This document shows positions 7,183-13,171 of a stretch of 13,171 nt of DNA, piece by piece. The notes beneath the pieces are model-generated. The model worked only from the letters and a program-made list of their open reading frames with translations. It was not told the DNA's origin and ran no database searches. Source of the DNA: Bacillota bacterium. GTDB lineage: Bacteria > Bacillota > Clostridia > Acetivibrionales > DSM-1351. The position numbers were made by a program, and so were the translations under genes. Position 1 is the stretch's first letter; the number at the start of each line of letters is the position of its first letter. The stretch is taken from positions 1-13,171 of the forward strand of contig JAEYWA010000151.1 in NCBI GenBank assembly GCA_023431385.1, read 5' to 3'.

Positions 7183-9504
7183 ATGAAAAATGTCAAGAGC
7201 ACCGTAATTGGAGCTTTTAGTATAGTTATTATAGTTTCTTTGCTCTCGTCGGCCATATGTTTTTTTGGCTACAATAAGGTTATTGATTCGGTTAATAAAG
7301 TACAGGTCAATAAAAGTCACCAGGACAGCCTTCAGGAATTGTTGGAATTGTCAGTAAAGAGACAGCAGCTGGCGACCGACAGCGTAACCACTATGAAATT
7401 TAATGACGTCAACGAATTTCAAGCCCTTGGAACTGGGGTCGAAAGTGCTGCAAAAAAGCTATTAAATGAAGGAATCAGCTCAAAGGATAGAGAAATAATA
7501 CAGCATCTTATTGACCTAAACAAAAAATATACTGATGTCTATATCAACACCATATCACCAGAAATAAAAGCCTTCAATAATAAAGGTATATCAGAGCTTT
7601 CAAAAGAATCTCAAATGCATTTTGAAGCTATCCAAAAAGGTCAGTTGGAGGAAAAGTCCAAATTAGCTGATTCACTGGGACCCAAAATTAACAACTCACT
7701 TTTTGATTTGGTTGAAATTAACAGAAAATTAAAACTTATAAATACTGATTCCAAGGAGATGGACAGTGATTTTGTAGAAGTAAAAAATCTTCTGGCGGAT
7801 ATTTTAAGCCAGCTTCATGTGACAGATGAAGATAATGCCATACCAGAAGAAGAATTATATACAAAAATCGAAGCTCTAAAGCAGGGGTTAACAAAACTTT
7901 CTGCAGACAGTGGCATAATTCTTGGAAATTCAGAGGTTTTTAGTTTTGATAGAGTATTTAATATGAAACAGCTCAAAATAGAACTTGACCAGTATCAAAA
8001 GCTATCAGAACTTATCTATCTGACAGCTCAAAATAACTCTGACCTTATGTATTCGGCTTCAGTCTATGAAGATAAATCCCAGAATATTAATAAAAACAGG
8101 GCTGCTATCGATGAGCTTCTAAGAGAACTTATGGCGTCAGGTTTTGATTCCGGGGTAATTGGAGACTTCAAAAGTAAACATACTGCGTATAATTCTTCGG
8201 CCGATGAGGTGCTCAACAGAAGTGCCATAATGCAGAAAGGCACAATAACAAATGCCTACAAAAGTATGACCGAAATGAATAATGAACTTGCATCAGATAT
8301 AAACAAGCTTAGAGTGTCCTTTAATGGGTATCTGTCCGAGGATATTAAAACCTCCCAGCAAATTAAGAATGCAATATTATGGATATTAATAGCAATGACC
8401 ATTTTATCGATTGCAACTGGTATGATAATAGCACTTATTCTGTCGAAAAAGATAGCAAACCCGATAAATTCACTGGCAGCTATACTAGCCCGGGTTGAAA
8501 AAGGAGACCTAACCGTAAGAGCCAACATTAAGACCGACGGCGAAATCGGGGGATTAAGTCGAAAAGTTAATAGCGTTCTTGACGGGCAGCAGAAAATGGT
8601 TGAGCAATTTAAAGATACAACAGATGAGATAAGTAATTTAAAACAAAGACTCACAATACTGGTTAAGCAAAATCGTGAAAGTGTAAGTAAAATATCCGAC
8701 ATGAAGAAAAACCCTGCCAAGGTTGCAGCTACGGGACCGTCTTTTGATAAAGAGAGTATTATTACAGATGTAAAAAATGTTTCTCTGCAAACGCAGAAGG
8801 CTGCAAATGACAGCCAAAAAGCAATCGAGCTTGTAAAAGCCAGGGAAAAGGCTGTAGAAGAAGCCGAAATAGTTATAAATACTGTTAATGAAACAGTAAA
8901 ATCCATTGCTTCTTCAATATCACAGCTAGAGTCTTCTTCAGGGAGAATCGGAGAAATAACAAATACAATAACTCAAATAGCTTCACAAACCAACCTTCTT
9001 GCTTTAAATGCTGCTATTGAAGCAAATAGGGCGGGACAGCAGGGTAAAGGCTTTGCTATTGTTGCAGATGAAATAAGGAAGCTTTCAAATGCAAGCAATC
9101 AGTCAGCTTCAGAAATCAAGAATCAGATAAAGGAAATACAAGCAGGCATAAGCTTTGCTGCTGAGAAGATGAATCTCGGTGTTGTAGGAGTTGAAGATGG
9201 AGCTTCCAGAATTAATGAGGTAAAAGAAGGAATTTCAGAAATAATTGAATCTGTTAATATTGTGGCAAAAGCAATAAGGGAATCAGCCGACCAAGCACAG
9301 GATCATTATGAATCTACTATTCAGTTTATTGAAGCTGTAGATTCAATGTCCAAGGCGGTATCGGAATCTTCTTCGTCAGGAGACAGTATCAATGATATTA
9401 TTGAAGTTCAGACAAATACCTTAAAGGATCTGGATCAGATATTAATGCTTTTGCATGAAGCTTCCTACGACTTAAGAAACATATCCGATAAAGTTAAAGT
9501 TTAG
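7183..9504 (+). CDS. Methyl-accepting chemotaxis protein with large sensor domain
   Basis: This 773-residue transmembrane chemoreceptor signals to CheA/CheW. Membrane spans lie at about 8-30 and 397-421. They enclose an extracytoplasmic region of about 365 residues that is mostly helical by composition and matches no sensor domain I recognise (no clear Cache motif). A HAMP domain (about 420-474) and the cytoplasmic signalling coiled coil follow. The highly conserved hairpin tip is at about 600-636, including ASQTNLLALNAAIEANRAG and KGFAIVADEIRKLS. EANRAGQQGKG deviates slightly from the commoner EAARAGEQGRG. The C-terminus lacks a CheR-tethering pentapeptide. The start chosen has GGGGG five bases upstream; the in-frame ATG at 7171 overlaps that site and is rejected. 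No chemotaxis operon adjoins it, and it has its own terminator. Its ligand is unknown. Confidence 0.95.
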   Translation: MKNVKSTVIGAFSIVIIVSLLSSAICFFGYNKVIDSVNKVQVNKSHQDSLQELLELSVKRQQLATDSVTTMKFNDVNEFQALGTGVESAAKKLLNEGISSKDREIIQHLIDLNKKYTDVYINTISPEIKAFNNKGISELSKESQMHFEAIQKGQLEEKSKLADSLGPKINNSLFDLVEINRKLKLINTDSKEMDSDFVEVKNLLADILSQLHVTDEDNAIPEEELYTKIEALKQGLTKLSADSGIILGNSEVFSFDRVFNMKQLKIELDQYQKLSELIYLTAQNNSDLMYSASVYEDKSQNINKNRAAIDELLRELMASGFDSGVIGDFKSKHTAYNSSADEVLNRSAIMQKGTITNAYKSMTEMNNELASDINKLRVSFNGYLSEDIKTSQQIKNAILWILIAMTILSIATGMIIALILSKKIANPINSLAAILARVEKGDLTVRANIKTDGEIGGLSRKVNSVLDGQQKMVEQFKDTTDEISNLKQRLTILVKQNRESVSKISDMKKNPAKVAATGPSFDKESIITDVKNVSLQTQKAANDSQKAIELVKAREKAVEEAEIVINTVNETVKSIASSISQLESSSGRIGEITNTITQIASQTNLLALNAAIEANRAGQQGKGFAIVADEIRKLSNASNQSASEIKNQIKEIQAGISFAAEKMNLGVVGVEDGASRINEVKEGISEIIESVNIVAKAIRESADQAQDHYESTIQFIEAVDSMSKAVSESSSSGDSINDIIEVQTNTLKDLDQILMLLHEASYDLRNISDKVKV

Positions 9505-9622
9505 GATAAAATAAACAATTATGAAACGGAAATAATAACAAATATATTGGAAAATAAAGGTATAAGCATAGTGTTTTGTGGAATAATTAATATAACGGCA
9601 TACTGATTCAATAAATATTTTC

Positions 9623-9646
9623 GTCCCTTGCAGGGACCTTTTTTTT
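9623..9646 (+). terminator. Rho-independent terminator of the chemoreceptor gene
   Basis: GTCCCT-TGC-AGGGAC is a perfect 6-bp stem with a tight loop, followed directly by CCTTTTTTTTG. It lies about 120 bp past the chemoreceptor stop. Confidence 0.85.
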
Positions 9647-9662
9647 GTATTTTTTATAGTGA

Positions 9663-9695
9663 ATTCGGAGGAAGCTGATTAAGCTTCCTCCGAAT
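9663..9695. repeat. Perfect 14-bp inverted repeat without a T tract
   Basis: ATTCGGAGGAAGCT (9663-9676) and AGCTTCCTCCGAAT (9682-9695) surround a GATTA loop. It lies between two convergent genes, 31 bp past the holin-like stop. Neither strand has a T run beside it, so it is not a canonical intrinsic terminator, although it may protect or end the minus-strand message. Confidence 0.7.
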
Positions 9696-9726
9696 AATCA
9701 ACAGATAGTATTGTAAAATAATAAAA

Positions 9727-10086
9727 TTACATGGTACGTCCGGGAATTATGGCATCTATAATACCATATATCAAAGCTGCTATTAATGCTCCGATAATTG
9801 TTACACTATAACCTGGTACAATAAACTTAATGGCATATATAATTATCGCCGCCAGAATGAATCCTGAGATTCCTCTTCCAAAAGGGGCTGAATTTATACC
9901 CGCAATTTTATTAACCAGCCAGTCCAGTACTGCTAAAGCTATAGCGGCCAATATAAGTGAAAACCAGGATGATATTGCGAACCCAGGGGTCAGGAAGGCG
10001 GTTACCGCCAGAATTACTATACTAACTACCAAACGTAATATAAACGTACCTAAGTCCGTTTTCTCTTTTCTCTCGACTTTTTCCAT
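9727..10086 (-). CDS. Small four-TM membrane protein, holin-IV/YvlD-like
   Basis: This 119-residue integral membrane protein has four predicted spans (about 13-33, 40-58, 72-90, 94-114) and a charged cytoplasmic N-terminus (MEKVERKEKTD). Its pattern of Gly/Pro/Ala-rich helices, with LDWLVNKIAG in the middle and a closing GIIDAIIPG, fits the PF04020-type family labelled phage holin superfamily IV, which includes Bacillus YvlD. No phage genes are nearby and such proteins are widespread in chromosomes, so lysis is not implied; a role in envelope homeostasis is a guess. AAAGGA lies ten bases before the ATG. It follows ytfJ on the same strand after an 85-bp gap, so it may be co-transcribed or have its own start. 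Confidence 0.85.
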   Translation of the reverse strand: MEKVERKEKTDLGTFILRLVVSIVILAVTAFLTPGFAISSWFSLILAAIALAVLDWLVNKIAGINSAPFGRGISGFILAAIIIYAIKFIVPGYSVTIIGALIAALIYGIIDAIIPGRTM

Positions 10087-10128
10087 AGTTGTTTTATCCT
10101 TTCCAAAATAAATATATAATTGTTTCTT

Positions 10129-10159
10129 TTAAATTAATAATGCAAATATATTAATTTAA
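10129..10159. repeat. A/T-only 11-bp inverted repeat between ytfJ and the holin-like gene
   Basis: TTAAATTAATA (10129-10139) and TATTAATTTAA (10149-10159) form a perfect repeat with a 9-base centre, 12 bp past the ytfJ stop. The minus-strand side is followed by AAAAGAAAC rather than T residues, so it is not a normal terminator. It may be a regulator site or simply A/T-rich DNA. Confidence 0.4.
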
Positions 10160-10171
10160 GTCAATGCCATT

Positions 10172-10654
10172 TTAGCTCTTTTGAGCAGGCTGACTCTGAT
10201 TTTGCTGAGCCTGCTGGCCTTGCTGATTCTGTTGATTTTGTCCCTGGGTTTGGCTGCTGGCCTGTTTACCACTCATTCCTGATATTATTTGTGGAATTTT
10301 ATCCATTAACTGCCCTGTGGCGGTACCATTGAGCTGCATAAAAGACACATTGTCCTTGTCAATAACTATAACTGCATCTGTACAAAGTTTTGCACCTAAG
10401 CCAAGAGCACCTCCCGCCATGTTTCCAGCACCTGACATTTTATTCATACCAGGTGACATTGTGGCTTGACTCCCCGGCTGTGCTTTAGAAGCTGAGTTCC
10501 CGGTGCCATATCCCATGGTAAGTGAAACTACAGGTATAAAGGTCTTATCTGCGTGAGTTACAGGCTTTCCTATAAGACCCTCATTCTGAGTAAAACCTTC
10601 AAGATTTGAAAAAAGTGCATCAACATTCTGTGTTAAGTTTGTGTTCTGATCCAT
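10172..10654 (-). CDS. ytfJ: YtfJ/GerW-family sporulation protein
   Basis: This 160-residue protein matches the Spore_YtfJ (GerW) family, needed in Bacillus for normal spore germination responses. Family features are IGKPVTHADKTFIPVVSLTMG (about 28-48; a G-x-P-V start and TFIPV strand), a Gly-rich run GGALGLGAKL (81-90) and the following strand TDAVIVIDKDNVSFMQLNG. A low-complexity insert of Met, Gly, Ser and Ala (about 51-80) and a Gln-rich tail (15 Gln in the last 30 residues) stand out. The ATG follows AGGAGG by eight bases. This ribosome binding site lies inside the end of the upstream DUF2953 gene, and the two frames overlap by 22 bp, so translation is probably coupled. Forespore expression is expected from the family but not shown here. 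Confidence 0.9.
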   Translation of the reverse strand: MDQNTNLTQNVDALFSNLEGFTQNEGLIGKPVTHADKTFIPVVSLTMGYGTGNSASKAQPGSQATMSPGMNKMSGAGNMAGGALGLGAKLCTDAVIVIDKDNVSFMQLNGTATGQLMDKIPQIISGMSGKQASSQTQGQNQQNQQGQQAQQNQSQPAQKS

Positions 10655-11181
10655 TGTAAATTCCTCCTGTTTTTGTAGTATTCTATTAAGTTTATAAGTG
10701 AAGCGCCTAAATTTACACTTGCCTTTGCATCAAAATAAATATAGTCATGGGCTGACATAAAATCGGGAACTTGATTGAAGTAATCTATATTTATAAACTG
10801 TGCAGCCGAATTTACAGCTCCACAGGTGATGCCTGTTGTGGAAGGATGTATGAAACCATACTGTGTATCTATACTTAAACCCTTAGGTTCAAATATTTTT
10901 AATAAGTCCTGTTTTTTTATACGTTTTGTACTTTTACTTTTTTTAGTATTTTTCTTCAAAATGTTTTTTTGCAGCAAATGCATCCTGAATAAATAAATAT
11001 CCAACACCGGAGCTGAAGAGTCCATTCTTACTACACCTTTAACAAAAGGGTACAACCAGCATACGGAAGCATGAATATCATTACGGTCAGTATCAAATAC
11101 TACTTCTACCTTTGCATCAAATGCAAACAACAATAATAAAAAAAAGGCTACGATTAATAGAATTACATATACAGTGACCAT
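10633..11181 (-). CDS. DUF2953 protein (YtfI-like)
   Basis: This 182-residue protein has one N-terminal membrane span (about 3-21). A beta-rich segment (FDAKVEVVFDTDRNDIHASV) is followed by a strongly basic linker at 77-90 (NTKKSKSTKRIKK) and a C-terminal part with YIYFDAKASVNLGASLINLI. The arrangement and its position directly before ytfJ match DUF2953, represented by Bacillus subtilis YtfI next to YtfJ. Its biochemical role is unknown; a forespore membrane protein working with YtfJ is inference from context. GGAGGT lies six bases before the ATG, fixing the start. Its last codons (NRRNLQWIRTQT) encode the ribosome binding site and start of ytfJ. Confidence 0.85.
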   Translation of the reverse strand: MVTVYVILLIVAFFLLLLFAFDAKVEVVFDTDRNDIHASVCWLYPFVKGVVRMDSSAPVLDIYLFRMHLLQKNILKKNTKKSKSTKRIKKQDLLKIFEPKGLSIDTQYGFIHPSTTGITCGAVNSAAQFINIDYFNQVPDFMSAHDYIYFDAKASVNLGASLINLIEYYKNRRNLQWIRTQT

Positions 11182-11215
11182 AAATTGACCTCCGATAATA
11201 AAATTTATTCATTAT

Positions 11216-11244
11216 TAGAATATCCACTGAAATTGGTTTTATGT
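11216..11244 (-). promoter_or_regulatory. Weak sporulation-sigma promoter candidate for DUF2953-ytfJ
   Basis: On the minus strand ACATA (11240-11244) and GGATATTCTA (11216-11225) are separated by 14 bases. They resemble the sigma-F pattern GYATA / GGNNANAHTR with one mismatch in each box. The downstream genes belong to a forespore-expressed family, which makes the match tempting but unproven. Confidence 0.25.
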
Positions 11245-11353
11245 TCTCAATTTTTGCTTGGTATTTGTTAAATAAATCTTTATAAAATCAATTACTATAA
11301 AATGAATTTCTTCGGTAAAAATGCAGATAATATATTTATGGAGGTGGAGCCAA

Positions 11354-11569
11354 ATGTCAACATTAGATAATGAAGTTAAAATAACAACATATGACAGACT
11401 GTTAAGAGCTTGGGAAAACTCGATGGAATTGGTTCGTGACTACGAAATGTATTCCAAGAGAATAGAAGATGATGAGATTAAAAAGGTATTTAAGGATTTC
11501 GCAGAAGATGAAGGAATGCATGCTACCAAACTTCGTGAGATGTTGTTGGATTACAGACGGGAGCATTGA
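11354..11569 (+). CDS. Half-ferritin-like (rubrerythrin-related) small protein
   Basis: This 71-residue, highly charged, all-helical protein looks like one half of a four-helix ferritin-like bundle. Helix 1 runs from about 11 to 36 (TYDRLLRAWENSMELVRDY) and helix 2 from about 39 to 68. Helix 2 contains E53-G-M-H56, the ExxH iron-binding pattern of rubrerythrins and ferritins, with Glu21, Glu25 and Glu31 available on helix 1. Two copies would be needed to make a di-iron site, as in encapsulated-ferritin-type half-bundles. No encapsulin or targeting peptide is seen. The start chosen has GGAGG (11340-11344) nine bases upstream; an in-frame ATG at 11321 has no such site. A role in iron or oxidative stress handling is inferred; it may instead be a structural relative without metal. 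Confidence 0.8.
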   Translation: MSTLDNEVKITTYDRLLRAWENSMELVRDYEMYSKRIEDDEIKKVFKDFAEDEGMHATKLREMLLDYRREH

Positions 11570-11620
11570 CAATTTTGTATTTTAACATAGCAGGATGTAA
11601 TCTTTTCACGGTATGTATTA

Positions 11621-11691
11621 AATAAAGGCATATAGGAAGCAGCTTTCAGAGGTTAAGGATCTCTGAAAATGCTGTCCGTTATGCCTTTATT
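11621..11691. repeat. 71-bp imperfect hairpin
   Basis: AATAAAGGCATA (11621-11632) pairs perfectly with TATGCCTTTATT (11680-11691). Further inward, GGA pairs with TCC, AGCA with TGCT, and TTTCAGAG (11644-11651) with CTCTGAAA (11661-11668), leaving a 9-nt loop. The stem totals about 27 pairs with small internal loops. No T tract follows immediately on either strand. It lies 52 bp past the ferritin-like gene and may be an atypical terminator, a processing site or a small structured RNA. Confidence 0.65.
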
Positions 11692-11731
11692 ATATCTGTA
11701 ACCCATTATATCTTTTTTTATATTATTGTAT

Positions 11732-11798
11732 ATTAGTTAAAAACCTTTGAACGACAATGATAAGTTCAGCTTTATGCTCAACTTTATTTTTAACTAAT
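11732..11798. repeat. 12-bp inverted repeat spanning 67 bp
   Basis: ATTAGTTAAAAA (11732-11743) and TTTTTAACTAAT (11787-11798) are perfect inverted copies around 43 bases. No target-site duplication is obvious at the edges. It might be a paired regulator site or an RNA stem. Confidence 0.5.
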
Positions 11799-11809
11799 GA
11801 GTATTATAT

Positions 11810-11838
11810 TTGCGGCTGTTTTAGGGTTATGATATTAT
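11810..11838 (+). promoter_or_regulatory. Extended -10 promoter of rlmD
   Basis: TGATATTAT (11830-11838) is an extended -10 box matching five of six bases. TTGCGG lies 17 bases upstream (11810-11815), the same -35 hexamer as at the PBP promoter. Transcription would begin near 11845, giving a leader of about 95 nt. Confidence 0.55.
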
Positions 11839-11862
11839 TAGGAAAGCAGTAAAAGCAGATAC

Positions 11863-11894
11863 ATACCAAGCGCAGTGCCTATAGCACCTGGTAT
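11863..11894 (+). promoter_or_regulatory. Hairpin in the rlmD leader
   Basis: ATACC (11863-11867) pairs with GGTAT (11890-11894), and inside it GTGC (11875-11878) pairs with GCAC (11884-11887) around CTATA. It lies in the predicted rlmD leader, 45 bp before the start codon. No T tract follows, and no known riboswitch is recognised. Confidence 0.35.
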
Positions 11895-11939
11895 CAGCAT
11901 TTACAATTCACATGGTTTGTCGGAGACATGGAGGATCAA

Positions 11940-13171
11940 ATGAAGCAGGTTTCTCAAAAAATATTCTCGAAGGATAAAACATATAAAGTAGATATAACGG
12001 GTCTGACGCACGAAGGCCAGGGAGTAGGAAAGATTGAGGGGTTTGTCGTATTTGTTGACTCGGCTCTTCCCGGTGAGACTGTAACTGTTAATATAGTAAA
12101 AGAAACTAAAAGTTATGCAGTAGGGAAGATTGTTACGGTAGATAAACCGTCGAAGAACAGAGCAACTCCTTTTTGTCCTGTTTTTGACAGCTGCGGAGGC
12201 TGTTCGGTTCAACATTTGAATTATCAAGCTCAGCTGGATTTTAAGAAGGATACTGTTGTTCAAAATATAAAGCGGATAGGTGGACTGGAAAATGTCAGAG
12301 TGCTTGATACTATCGGTATGCCAAGTCCCTTCAGGTACAGAAATAAGGTTCAATACCCGGTCAGTATGCAAGACAAGCAGGTTAAGATAGGCTTTTATGA
12401 GAACAGATCTCATAATATAATTGACAGTACAGAGTGCGATATTCAGCCAGAGGAAAGCAATGTTATAAGGGCTTTGGTAAGAGATTTCTGCAAGGACAAA
12501 AATATTAGCATTTATGATGAGAAAACCGGAGAGGGTCTTTTGCGGCATGTTATGGTCAGAAAAGGCTTTACGACAAATGAGCTGATGGTTGTTCTGGTTA
12601 TAAACGGAGAGAAGCTGCCTGCTGGAGATCAGCTGATAAAGAGGCTTACTCAGCAATATCCAAACATTAAAAGTATAATGCTGAATGTGAATACCAAAAA
12701 TACGAATATTATTCTTGGACTTAGAAATATCTGTATTTTTGGTCAGAGCTATATTTCAGATTACATAGGAAAATATAAGTTTAATATATCACCTCTTTCC
12801 TTTTTTCAGGTTAACCCGATTCAAACTGAGGTGCTTTATGGCAAGGCACTCGAATATGCTCAGCTGACAGGTAACGAGATTGTTTTCGATCTTTACTGCG
12901 GCATAGGGACTATTTCTCTGTTCCTGTCTGAAAAGGCACAAAAGGTTATCGGTGTTGAGGTAGTACCTGAAGCTATCGAGGATGCAAAGCAGAATGCTGT
13001 TCTGAATAACGTCATTAATACCCAGTTCATAGCAGGGGAAGCAGAACTTGTGATACCAAAGCTATACGCTGAGGGCATCAGAGCAGATGTGGTAGTGGTA
13101 GATCCCCCAAGGAAGGGCTGTGATGAGGTGCTGCTCAACACTCTTGTTGAGATGCAGCCTAAGCGGATAGT
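11940..13171 (+). CDS. rlmD: 23S rRNA (uracil-5-)-methyltransferase, RlmD/RumA family (3' end missing)
   Basis: The first 410 residues of an enzyme of usually about 450 are present; the frame is open at the window end. It makes 5-methyluridine in 23S rRNA with S-adenosylmethionine; single Firmicute enzymes of this type (RlmCD) can modify both U747 and U1939. An N-terminal TRAM domain (about 10-68) precedes the 4Fe-4S cysteines Cys79, Cys85, Cys88 (C-x5-C-x2-C) and Cys166. The methyltransferase core has FFQVN (288-292), the SAM-binding FDLYCGIGTISLFL (316-329), GVE (338-340) and DPPRKG (388-393). The catalytic cysteine (SCNP-type motif) would lie just past the end. GGAGG (11930-11934) five bases before ATG fixes the start. 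A 251-codon reverse-strand frame here is a shadow. Confidence 0.95.
   Translation, partial: MKQVSQKIFSKDKTYKVDITGLTHEGQGVGKIEGFVVFVDSALPGETVTVNIVKETKSYAVGKIVTVDKPSKNRATPFCPVFDSCGGCSVQHLNYQAQLDFKKDTVVQNIKRIGGLENVRVLDTIGMPSPFRYRNKVQYPVSMQDKQVKIGFYENRSHNIIDSTECDIQPEESNVIRALVRDFCKDKNISIYDEKTGEGLLRHVMVRKGFTTNELMVVLVINGEKLPAGDQLIKRLTQQYPNIKSIMLNVNTKNTNIILGLRNICIFGQSYISDYIGKYKFNISPLSFFQVNPIQTEVLYGKALEYAQLTGNEIVFDLYCGIGTISLFLSEKAQKVIGVEVVPEAIEDAKQNAVLNNVINTQFIAGEAELVIPKLYAEGIRADVVVVDPPRKGCDEVLLNTLVEMQPKRI

Larger units (their letters stand above)
11570..11939. other. Noncoding stretch with nested inverted repeats before rlmD
   Basis: No supported gene lies in these 370 bases. They hold a long imperfect hairpin (11621-11691), a 12-bp inverted repeat (11732-11798), an extended -10 promoter for rlmD (11830-11838), a small leader hairpin (11863-11894) and a 9-bp pair GGTATGTAT/ATACATACC at 11610-11618 and 11859-11867. 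A T run at 11713-11719 has no GC stem immediately before it. Confidence 0.6.

Noticed and set aside
8256..8906. 216-codon minus-strand frame inside the chemoreceptor gene
   Set aside because: It lies opposite conserved HAMP and coiled-coil coding sequence; hydrophobic Ser/Ile/Phe-rich content is typical of antisense shadows.
9727..10086. Prophage remnant suggested by a holin-like protein
   Set aside because: No endolysin, tail, integrase or att-like repeats are nearby; this family is common in chromosomes.
11901..12656. 251-codon minus-strand frame
   Set aside because: It overlaps the TRAM domain and Fe-S cluster part of rlmD in antisense and resembles no protein family.

Overview
The window looks like chromosomal DNA from a low-GC, endospore-forming Firmicute of class Clostridia. 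The A+T-rich intergenic DNA, strong AGGAGG-type ribosome binding sites, a YtfJ/GerW sporulation gene and several clostridial-type proteins support this. A Ruminiclostridium-like relative would fit, but that is inference. There is no tRNA, rRNA, CRISPR array, transposase or phage gene cluster.

Layout. On the minus strand, read from right to left, 6750-5211 holds an M23 (LytM) peptidase gene and a bactofilin gene, closed by a GC-rich terminator. Next, from its own good promoter, comes a class A penicillin-binding protein (5013-2488), also closed by a terminator. After that a 14-TM drug-efflux-type MFS transporter (2256-664) is expressed from a strong promoter overlapped by a long palindrome, followed by a MarR regulator (570-34). 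The right part has a large methyl-accepting chemotaxis protein on the plus strand (7183-9504) with its terminator. A minus-strand group runs DUF2953 -> YtfJ/GerW -> a four-TM YvlD/holin-IV-like protein (11181-9727). Two plus-strand genes follow: a 71-residue half-ferritin-like protein (11354-11569) and a 23S rRNA uracil-5-methyltransferase of the RlmD/RumA type that runs off the window end (11940-13171+).

How the genes relate. M23 peptidase, bactofilin and class A PBP form a plausible cell-wall and cell-shape neighbourhood: a scaffold, a wall hydrolase and a wall synthase. The MFS/MarR pair looks like an autoregulated efflux locus with several perfect operator-like palindromes. DUF2953 and YtfJ overlap and are translationally coupled, the same pairing as ytfI-ytfJ of Bacillus subtilis.

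I found no complete, clearly new multi-gene system. The observations most worth following are the operator architecture around the efflux genes, the bactofilin/M23/PBP module, the half-ferritin protein, and nested inverted repeats in the noncoding stretch at 11610-11894. Several start codons were moved from the longest open frame to a downstream ATG with a proper ribosome binding site (PBP, chemoreceptor, ferritin-like protein).
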